Positions 1 through 5,071 of a DNA stretch of 8,216 nucleotides are shown piece by piece. Under the pieces are notes generated by a model. The model was not told where the DNA came from, did not search any database, and saw only the letters and a program-made list of their open reading frames with translations. The translations under genes and the position numbers were made by a program. Origin of the DNA: an uncultured Syntrophomonadaceae bacterium. Lineage in GTDB: Bacteria; Bacillota; Syntrophomonadia; Syntrophomonadales; Syntrophomonadaceae. The number at the start of each line of letters is the position of its first letter. The stretch's first letter is position 1. The stretch covers positions 1-8,216 of the forward strand of contig CALXSZ010000124.1 of NCBI GenBank assembly GCA_944391275.1. The letters run 5' to 3'.

Positions 1-1483
1 CCAATAAAACTTCATCATCCTGTGCATCCGAAATGGATTTTCCATCTTTTATCAAAGCGATTACGTGTGAAGTTAAGGTTTTTTCTTCATACCCTTTAAA
101 TTGCGTACGAGGTAAATCTTCCAATATTTCTGCAATTTGTTGCTCGTAGGCAAAGGCGTTTCCCGTTTTATGCGCACTGCGGGCTCTCTGACGCTGCTGC
201 TGCATCATTTCCGCAAAACCTTCTTTATCCACTGTAAAATGGTTTTCTTCTGCAATATCTTCTGTCAAATCCAGAGGAAATCCATACGTATCATATAGCA
301 GAAAAGCTTCTTCTCCGGTAATTGCGCTGCGGTTCTCATGCTGCGCATGTTTTATCATCTCCGCAACTTTACGATTCCCCTCCATGAGCGTAACAAAAAA
401 CTTTTCTTCTTCCAGGCGGATAACCTGTTTAATAAAGTCCTTTTTCGCTTGGATATCCGGATAGGCTTCTCCCATAATATCCACAACAATGTCCACATTC
501 TTATATAAGAAAGGCTCGTTTAATCCTAAGAAAGTCCCGAAGCGAACCGCCCGACGCAAAATACGTCGCAAAACATATCCCCGTCCGTCATTGCTGGGTA
601 GTACGCCATCCGAAATGAGAAACGTACAGGCTCGACTATGATCGGCAATAACTCGGAAAGGAAATCCTTTTTCTCCATGATCGTAGGGTTTTCCCGTCAA
701 TTTTTCGATGGCTTGCAGAATTGGGACAAATAGGTCAGTGTCATAATTACTGGAAACGTTTTGCAGAACGGAGGTTACTCTTTCTAGCCCTAAGCCTGTA
801 TCAATGCTTGGACGCGGAAGCGGCGTCATAACCCCATTCTCATCGCGATTGTACTGCATAAACACCAAATTCCACAGTTCCAACCATCGGTCGCAATCAC
901 ACTCTCCCAATGCGCATGGCTGATGCTTACAAGCAAATTCTTCTCCCCGATCAATATGAATTTCGCTGCAAGGTCCACACGGTCCCGTATCGCCCATGGC
1001 CCAAAAATTGTCCTTTTCTCCCATTCGTTTAATACGTTCTTCCGGAACCCCAACGATATCGCGCCAAATGCGATAGGCCTCGTCATCATCCTGATAAACC
1101 GTAACCCATAATTTCTCTTTCGGCAATTGTAGAACTTCGGTCAAAAAATTCCATCCAAACTGGATGGCATCCTCTTTAAAATAATCCCCAAAAGAAAAAT
1201 TGCCTAACATCTCAAAAAATGTATGATGTCTGGCGGTACGTCCAACGGTATCTAAATCATTATGTTTTCCCCCGGCCCGAACACATTTTTGCGCGGTCGT
1301 TGCGCGGCGGTAGGGCCGTTTATCCACCCCTAAAAAAACGTCCTTAAACTGATTCATGCCGGCATTCGTAAATAATAAAGTCGGATCGTTAATCGGTACT
1401 AACGAAGAACTCTCCACAATGGTATGTCCACGATCCTGAAAGTATTGCAGGAAACGTTGCCGAATTTCTTTACTCGTAATCAC
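1..1483 (-). CDS. alaS: alanyl-tRNA synthetase, N-terminal 494 residues (3' end outside window)
   Basis: Class II aminoacyl-tRNA synthetase that charges tRNA-Ala with alanine in the cytoplasm. The translation starts ITSKEIRQRFLQYFQDRGHT and carries family landmarks: TNAGMNQFKDVFLG (about residues 39-52), KCVRAGGKHNDL (66-77), ARHHTFFEMLGNFSFGDYF (84-102, class II motif 2 region) and GLGLER (230-235, motif 3). The helical tRNA-recognition region follows (LRRILRRAVRFG, then LLYDTYGFPLDLT). Full-length AlaS is about 870-880 residues, so the editing domain with its HxxxH zinc motif and the C-Ala domain lie beyond the left edge. The start is GTG at 1483, with GGAGG at 1493-1497 and a 9-base spacer; no ATG fits. 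It has its own promoter about 150 bases upstream. I found no T-box motif (TGGNACCGCG) in the leader, although many Bacillota synthetase genes have one. Identification is certain. Confidence 0.97.
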   Translation of the reverse strand, partial: MITSKEIRQRFLQYFQDRGHTIVESSSLVPINDPTLLFTNAGMNQFKDVFLGVDKRPYRRATTAQKCVRAGGKHNDLDTVGRTARHHTFFEMLGNFSFGDYFKEDAIQFGWNFLTEVLQLPKEKLWVTVYQDDDEAYRIWRDIVGVPEERIKRMGEKDNFWAMGDTGPCGPCSEIHIDRGEEFACKHQPCALGECDCDRWLELWNLVFMQYNRDENGVMTPLPRPSIDTGLGLERVTSVLQNVSSNYDTDLFVPILQAIEKLTGKPYDHGEKGFPFRVIADHSRACTFLISDGVLPSNDGRGYVLRRILRRAVRFGTFLGLNEPFLYKNVDIVVDIMGEAYPDIQAKKDFIKQVIRLEEEKFFVTLMEGNRKVAEMIKHAQHENRSAITGEEAFLLYDTYGFPLDLTEDIAEENHFTVDKEGFAEMMQQQRQRARSAHKTGNAFAYEQQIAEILEDLPRTQFKGYEEKTLTSHVIALIKDGKSISDAQDDEVLL

Positions 1484-1633
1484 AAAAAATGGCCTCCCCC
1501 AGCTTACACACCTAATTTTATTTTAAAAACTAAAATGATTCGCTGCATTTTCATTCCTAATTCAATCAAAATATTTTCGTTCCTTTTGGAAGCGCTATTC
1601 GATTTTTTTCTACAGGAATACGCTTGATACTTT

Positions 1634-1662
1634 ATTATACCATCCTCTTATTGATCCTTCAA
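1634..1662 (-). promoter_or_regulatory. SigA-type promoter of alaS with extended -10
   Basis: On the minus strand the sequence reads TTGAAG (1657-1662), 17 bases, then TATAAT (1634-1639), with TG one base before the -10 box (TGGTATAAT), an extended -10 element. Transcription should start near 1627, giving an alaS leader of about 144 bases. It lies in the 303-base gap after the AI-2E permease, so alaS can be transcribed independently of the upstream block. Confidence 0.75.
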
Positions 1663-1786
1663 GCAAAAGCCGCGTCGTAATTTCACGACTTTTCATCTTT
1701 CCGAATTTTGTTCGCATCTATCTAATTTTCGATTGAATGAATTTTTTGTTATACATATCATTCTATTCATGCCAGTTCCATGTTTT

Positions 1787-2818
1787 TTATACCATCATTA
1801 AATAGACGCGTTTCAAGATCACTTTTAAAGCCGCCGTCAATGGAACGGCCATCATCATTCCCCATATTCCCCACAATTGCCCTCCTGCCAAAACAACGAA
1901 AATAATGGTCAATTGATTTAGATCCATCTTTTTTCCCATAATGCGCGGTGTAATCACATTACTCTCCAATTGTTGGATGCAAAACAAAGCCAAAAGCATC
2001 CATAACGCATCAATTGGCGACTGAATAAAAGCCAATACCAAAGCGGGAATACCTGAGAAAACGGCGCCCAAATAAGGAATCCAATTTCCCACCATTCCCA
2101 ATAACGCTAACATCCAGGCAAAACGAACGCCAATAATAAAGGCTGCGCATCCGGTCAAAAATCCTACCACAATGGAAACCAAGAGCTGACCCGTTATAAA
2201 GTTTTTCAACACCTGATTCACTTCGATCCCAAGCAAACAAATTTCTCGACGGGTTGCCGGCGTGAAAAAATTTAAAAACGTTTCTTTCCATAGCGGCCAA
2301 TCTTTCAACAAATAAAAAGAAAGAATCGGCGCAATGAACCAACTTAAAATTTTCCCAAAAAAATCACCGATACCGGATAAAAAACGATTGAAAAAAGAAA
2401 AAAAACGATCTTGCAAATCCAACATATTCTCCTGAACCGCTTTCCGGATAGATTCAGGTAAATCCCAATTTTCCCATTCATTCAGCCAACCATCCAGTTG
2501 TTTTACGTATTCGCCGCTTTGAGAGGCCGCCGAACTGATCTCCTGGGTTAACCGTGGGAGGAAAAGACTCATTAAAATAAGTAAAAGAAAAAATACGCTT
2601 CCATACACGATTGCAACCGCACCCACACGCGAAACGCCTTTACTTTGTACCCAAGCAATCGGTTGAAAGAAAAGCCACGATAAAATACCCGCTAACAAAA
2701 AAGTGGTAACTAAATCGGGAACTTGTATAAAAAAGTACATGACGGCCAAGGCCGTCATGACTAAAATACCCCACCGTATCCAAACACGATGGTTTTCTCC
2801 TATCCAACTCGTCTTCAC
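1787..2818 (-). CDS. AI-2E family transporter / YrrI-like permease
   Basis: Polytopic membrane protein of the AI-2E transporter family (PF01594), here 343 residues; B. subtilis YrrI, also next to alaS, is of similar size. Two membrane segments lie near the N-terminus (VWIRWGILVMTALAVMYF onward) and a third near AVAIVYGSVFFLLLILMSLF. A soluble amphipathic stretch follows, then the conserved C-terminal half: GQLLVSIVVGFLTG, GNWIPYLGAVFSGIPALVLAF, QQLESNVITPRIMGKKMDL and GGQLWGIWGMMMAVPL. Some members export AI-2 or act as cation/proton antiporters, but the substrate here is unknown. The frame is open to an ATG at 2920, but that start would overlap the upstream small gene. GTG at 2818, preceded by AAAGGAG with a spacer of about 8 bases, is much better and gives the usual family N-terminus. 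It sits 31 bases after the small membrane/Cys-tail gene and is probably cotranscribed with it. Confidence 0.93.
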   Translation of the reverse strand: MKTSWIGENHRVWIRWGILVMTALAVMYFFIQVPDLVTTFLLAGILSWLFFQPIAWVQSKGVSRVGAVAIVYGSVFFLLLILMSLFLPRLTQEISSAASQSGEYVKQLDGWLNEWENWDLPESIRKAVQENMLDLQDRFFSFFNRFLSGIGDFFGKILSWFIAPILSFYLLKDWPLWKETFLNFFTPATRREICLLGIEVNQVLKNFITGQLLVSIVVGFLTGCAAFIIGVRFAWMLALLGMVGNWIPYLGAVFSGIPALVLAFIQSPIDALWMLLALFCIQQLESNVITPRIMGKKMDLNQLTIIFVVLAGGQLWGIWGMMMAVPLTAALKVILKRVYLMMV

Positions 2819-2849
2819 AAAAATTCTCCTTTCCCGGCCTTTCAAAGAA

Positions 2850-3029
2850 TTAATTGCATCCGCAATTTTTGGAATCATTCTGATTGGAGGAGTGACAAGA
2901 ACAGAACGGAATTTGCCCACGGCATTCTTTCATAAACCAAATTCCTGCGCCAATCGCTAAACCGCTCCATAACAGAGTTTGTCCCAGGGTATGCATTCTA
3001 CTTCTTCGGGTTAATCCAATGACGTTCAT
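2850..3029 (-). CDS. small membrane-anchored protein with Cys-rich tail (59 aa)
   Basis: Unrecognised small protein. It begins MNVIGLTRRSRMHTLGQTLL, basic then hydrophobic; residues about 14-33 (TLGQTLLWSGLAIGAGIWFM) could form one membrane segment. The tail after residue 36 holds five cysteines (KECRGQ, PFCSCH, NCGCN). The ATG at 3029 has AAAGGAAG about 10 bases upstream and overlaps the stop of the zinc-ribbon gene as ATGA, a typical coupled arrangement. It occupies the position where B. subtilis has small genes (yrzQ/yrzR) between yrrD and yrrI; homology to YrzQ is a guess from position, size and the short hydrophobic N-terminus. The Cys tail might bind metal or form disulfides. Translational coupling and ribosome binding site make it a likely real gene. 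Confidence 0.65.
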   Translation of the reverse strand: MNVIGLTRRSRMHTLGQTLLWSGLAIGAGIWFMKECRGQIPFCSCHSSNQNDSKNCGCN

Positions 3030-3196
3030 AATATTTGACTTCCTTTCTCAACTGCGGTCAATGAACCATCTTCCGCGATTTCGTAAACATTGCAGCGTCC
3101 TGCTTCTTCGTGGAATTCCAGGCAACAATTCCAGCAATAGTATTGATGGTTGCCTACGATTCCAATTTGGGTTCCTCGACAAATCGGGCAAAACAT
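3026..3196 (-). CDS. small zinc-ribbon-like protein (56 aa)
   Basis: Begins MFCPICRGTQIGIVGNHQYY and continues CWNCCLEF; the CPIC (residues 3-6) and CWNC (21-24) pairs have the spacing of a treble-clef or zinc-ribbon knuckle, with extra cysteines at 25 and 35. The short acidic C-terminal half (NVYEIAEDGSLTAVEKGSQIL) looks like a beta hairpin plus tail. The partner and nucleic-acid or protein target are unknown. The ATG at 3196 is preceded by GGAGGAGAGG, a very strong ribosome binding site. The gene begins 43 bases before the stop of the PRC-barrel gene, in a different frame, and its last 4 bases overlap the next start. A later start would remove the first CxxC, so the overlap appears genuine. 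The neighbourhood suggests an equivalent of B. subtilis YrzR, unproven. Confidence 0.72.
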   Translation of the reverse strand: MFCPICRGTQIGIVGNHQYYCWNCCLEFHEEAGRCNVYEIAEDGSLTAVEKGSQIL

Positions 3197-3660
3197 ACGT
3201 CCTCTCCTCCTTCAGGTTGGATGGTTGCATAGAGTGAATTTTCAAAATGAATTTCCGTTATAGGAATGTGCAATCTCCCATGAATAAAGTCTTTTAGATA
3301 CCCTCTGGAAACTTCCAAAGCAACGACTTTTTCGGTGGACGGATTAATAATAAAGTCACTGATTCTGCCAATCTGCCCACCTTTTTCATCATGGATACGA
3401 TTCCCGCACTTCTTTTCGTATATAGACAAATTTTCTCCATCCAATCCGGTTTTCATACATGCCGGCTGAGAAATTTCGGCTCTTTCTTCCGTGAGAGTAA
3501 AATCTTCTGCGGCAATCCAGGCTTCCGTTTGATCGGCTTTTTTGACAACTAAATATCGCAAACAAAAATTTTCATCCACAATCCCATGATCAATACGAGC
3601 CATAAAATATCCTTTATCTCTACAGAATACCGGAAGATTACGAAGATCTCTCAGTTTCAT
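3154..3660 (-). CDS. PRC-barrel domain protein, YrrD-like
   Basis: 168-residue protein with two PRC-barrel-like halves. The first spans about residues 1-65 (MKLRDLRNLPVFCRDKGYFM, RYLVVKK, AWIAAEDF). The second spans about 85-148, with the classic pattern GNRIHDEKGGQIGRISDFII followed by VVALEVSRG and HIPITEI. PRC barrels are small beta domains found in RimM and photosynthetic reaction-centre H subunits, and in many small Bacillota proteins of unknown function. There is no signal peptide or membrane segment, so it is probably cytosolic. ATG at 3660 with AGAGGTGG upstream. It is the first gene of the compact block that ends with the AI-2E permease, and B. subtilis yrrD (similar size) lies in the matching place. 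Its C-terminal 14 codons overlap the zinc-ribbon gene. I saw no convincing promoter; TTCGAA-18-TATAGA near 3718-3747 is the best and is weak. Confidence 0.88.
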   Translation of the reverse strand: MKLRDLRNLPVFCRDKGYFMARIDHGIVDENFCLRYLVVKKADQTEAWIAAEDFTLTEERAEISQPACMKTGLDGENLSIYEKKCGNRIHDEKGGQIGRISDFIINPSTEKVVALEVSRGYLKDFIHGRLHIPITEIHFENSLYATIQPEGGEDVCFARFVEEPKLES

Positions 3661-4483
3661 TGTCGGGCCACCTCTTTTTCCATGCGTTCATTTTTAGTTT
3701 GTTTGAAATAAATAAATCTATACGAAAAAATTTTTGGTATATTCGAACCGACTCCAAAAAGTTTATGATTCCTTTTTTACCATAAATATGAAAAATAGAT
3801 ATTTTAATATATTGATTTCTTCAAAAAGAGATCCTTTTTCGAATAAATCTTAATGGAATAATAAAACTGTCCTTTCAATTTTTATTGTTTTTTACTTTAT
3901 TATCCCTCTGTACTAAAAATGCACCCAATTCCAGTATAAAAATGCGTTTACGCAGCCTAATGCTACGCAAACGCACAGAAGAATTTTTCTTTTTTGCAGT
4001 ATTTCACCATCGTCGTCAGAATGCCTTTATTTTACATTTCAATTTTTTCAACAAATCAGATCGTCGGACAAAGAGTGAAAAGTCCGCAATTTAAAATCTT
4101 TTTCAACCCATCAATTTTTCGTGTATGGAAAGGTACGAAACAACGTTTTTTCTTTCCCTAGCATCCGATAATCGCACTTACGATTTATGATTCCGTACCG
4201 CTTAGCAAACTTTCCGCTATAACAATTCCATATGTGCAATAGTCCTTAATAATAAGACTTTTTCATAACGCATTGCCTTTTACCCCCTCATGCAATTTCA
4301 ACCCTAGTAGGATCTTGAGGATTTTCAACCAGGAGTGTTCCCGTTTCAGCATCACAAGCCGTTTCATTACGTCCACAGTAAATTTAAAAACCAATCAAAG
4401 TAGGCGCCCCAACTTTTACCTTGTTCAAGCTCTTTCCGAAAATGCTTGTCGGGGAAAGTTCTCGTAACCGTTCGTTTGTTACT
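3661..4483. other. 823-base AT-rich gap with no intact gene
   Basis: The stretch between the Gdx exporter and the PRC-barrel gene has no intact coding region that I can support on either strand. It contains a good minus-strand terminator near 3936-3975, long-range complementary arms around 4127-4215, and a broken minus-strand frame between 4048 and 4497 (listed separately). The part from 3661 to 3935 is very AT-rich; it holds a weak inverted repeat at about 3820-3843 (TTCAAAAAG / CTTTTTCGAA) and presumably the promoter of the PRC-barrel block. Plus-strand open frames here (for example 3885-4094 and 4273-4467) have no ribosome binding site and implausible composition. Confidence 0.6.
3936..3975 (-). 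terminator. intrinsic terminator, minus strand
   Basis: Read on the minus strand: TGCGTTTGCGTAG, loop CATTAGG, CTGCGTAAACGCA, then TTTTTATAC. The 13-bp stem is unbroken as minus-strand RNA, with two G-U pairs; as plus-strand RNA both become A-C mismatches. The U-run also follows directly only on the minus strand. It ends some transcript arriving from the right: either the Gdx message or a separate RNA from the 4000-4280 area. It lies about 275 bases before the PRC-barrel gene, so that block needs its own promoter. Confidence 0.7.
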
Positions 4484-4497
4484 TTAATGTCCTGAAG
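4048..4497 (-). pseudogene. possible decayed gene or structured RNA locus
   Basis: One minus-strand frame from 4497 to 4048 is open in three long pieces separated by stops: VTNERLRELSPTSIFGKS onward to a TAA at 4384; then CGRNETACDAETGTLLVE to PQDPTRVEIA ending in TGA at 4288; then, after stops, SGKFAKRYGIINRKCDYRML onward to a TGA at 4111 and a further 20 codons to 4048. The second piece has strongly GNN-biased codons (GAA, GCT, GAT, GTT), like real coding sequence, and higher GC than its surroundings. I recognise no family. Against it: open runs of 30-45 codons are not rare in AT-rich DNA, there is no start or ribosome binding site, and the same bases also form paired arms (4127-4141 with 4190-4215) better explained by RNA structure. 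Treat as a hint only. Confidence 0.25.
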
Positions 4498-4804
4498 TTA
4501 TTTTTAACCCAATAATTCCTGTTAAAAGCAACGCTACAAAAAACAGGCGCGCCGCTGTAAAACTCTCTTTAAACAAAACAATTCCAACAATAAACGCCCC
4601 CAAAGCGCCAATTCCTGTCCAAATTGCATAGGAAGTGCCAAGGGGTAAACTTTTCGTTGCCTGCGCCAAAAACAAAAAACTGAAAATCATCCCAATAATT
4701 GTTAAAATCGTATATTTTAGTATGCTAAAACCGTGCGAATATTTTAAACACGTTGACCAAAATATTTCAAGAAGTCCAGCACACAATAAATAGATCCACG
4801 CCAT
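4484..4804 (-). CDS. gdx: SMR-family guanidinium exporter, Gdx/SugE subtype
   Basis: Small multidrug resistance family protein of 106 residues with four membrane helices, working as an antiparallel dimer that exchanges protons for a cation. It belongs to the Gdx (formerly SugE) subtype, which exports guanidinium. It has the essential Glu13 in AGLLEIFW, Trp16, LKYSHGF (20-26), Ser42, the subtype signature KSLPLGTSYAIWTGIGA (51-67) with Tyr59 and Trp62, and the GIIGLK end. E. coli SugE/Gdx is 105 residues and nearly collinear. The frame also opens at an ATG at 4813, but there the AAAGGA sequence (4814-4819) abuts the start; ATG at 4804 (MAWIYLL) has a 9-base spacer and the family N-terminus. 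It is a single gene, so a homodimer is expected. A terminator-containing leader immediately upstream looks like a guanidine riboswitch, which supports the substrate assignment. Confidence 0.93.
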   Translation of the reverse strand: MAWIYLLCAGLLEIFWSTCLKYSHGFSILKYTILTIIGMIFSFLFLAQATKSLPLGTSYAIWTGIGALGAFIVGIVLFKESFTAARLFFVALLLTGIIGLKITSGH

Positions 4805-4838
4805 AAAAACCATTCCTTTCTTTTCAATGCATTTAAAT

Positions 4839-4917
4839 AAAAAAAGCGTTAATATTTTGTATCTCCAAAGGCCTATCGATACAAAACTTAACGCTTTGAT
4901 TACCCGGCGGTAATGCT
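4839..4917 (-). promoter_or_regulatory. transcription-attenuating leader, candidate guanidine-IV riboswitch
   Basis: In the leader of the Gdx gene. Minus-strand order: a short hairpin ATTACC-GCCG-GGTAAT (4899-4914); one spacer base; then a long stem with AAAGCGTTAA (4888-4897) and TTTTGTATC (4878-4886) pairing with GATACAAAA (4855-4863) and TTAACGCTTT (4843-4852); then seven Ts (4839-4845), i.e. an intrinsic terminator just before the ribosome binding site. The terminator loop contains AGGCC, complementary to GCC in the first loop, so a kissing interaction is possible. As I recall, guanidine-IV (mepA motif) has this design: a small GCCGGG hairpin whose loop pairs with the loop of a second hairpin that doubles as terminator, switching expression on with guanidine. 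The Gdx cargo fits. Guanidine-I, -II (ACGR loops) and -III motifs are absent. The terminator is seen directly; the class is inferred. Confidence 0.68.
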
Positions 4918-4939
4918 TTTTTATTATTTAACTTTCTTT

Positions 4940-4967
4940 ATTCTAGTAAGTTCCATTTTTTTGTCAA
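4940..4967 (-). promoter_or_regulatory. SigA-type promoter of gdx leader
   Basis: Minus strand: TTGACA (4962-4967), 16 bases, TAGAAT (4940-4945). A perfect -35 box and five of six bases in the -10 box. Transcription should begin near 4933, about 16 bases before the first leader hairpin, giving a leader of about 130 bases. A second TATAAT lies at 4984-4989 with a poor -35 (TTGGGT at 17 bases) and may be a weak upstream promoter. Confidence 0.8.
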
Positions 4968-5071
4968 GAATAATTTCAAATTTATTATACATCACGCGAA
5001 TGAACAACCCAACTGTCTGTTTTTTCACTTAACAGCAAACGATAAAAATCTTTTCCCGCCTAAAAAATCAA

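Noticed and set aside
923..1111. Plus-strand frame inside alaS (and the minus frame 826-1089)
   Set aside because: Shadows of the clearly coding alaS frame.
1484..1627. T-box riboswitch in the alaS leader
   Set aside because: No TGGNACCGCG antiterminator motif and no specifier-type stem or terminator before the start codon.
1674..1689. GTCGT/ACGAC hairpin after the AI-2E permease as its terminator
   Set aside because: Only a 5-bp stem (or an alternative 8-bp AAAAGTCG/CGGCTTTT) without a following T-run; too weak to call.
2819..2920. N-terminal extension of the AI-2E permease to an ATG at 2920
   Set aside because: It would overlap the small Cys-tail gene, has no good ribosome binding site, and the extra residues are not membrane-like; GTG at 2818 has an ideal AAAGGAG.
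3885..4094. 69-codon plus-strand frame
   Set aside because: Phe/Arg-rich nonsense composition, no ribosome binding site, and it runs through a minus-strand terminator stem.
4241..4263. Plus-strand terminator (AGTCCTT/AAGACT then TTTTT)
   Set aside because: Six-pair stem with a bulge, AT-rich, and no plus-strand gene upstream.
4273..4467. 64-codon plus-strand frame
   Set aside because: TTG start without ribosome binding site; composition fits the antisense of a coding-like minus frame rather than a protein.
4805..4813. Upstream ATG at 4813 as start of the Gdx exporter
   Set aside because: The ribosome binding site directly abuts it; ATG at 4804 has a 9-base spacer and gives the family's usual MAWI N-terminus.
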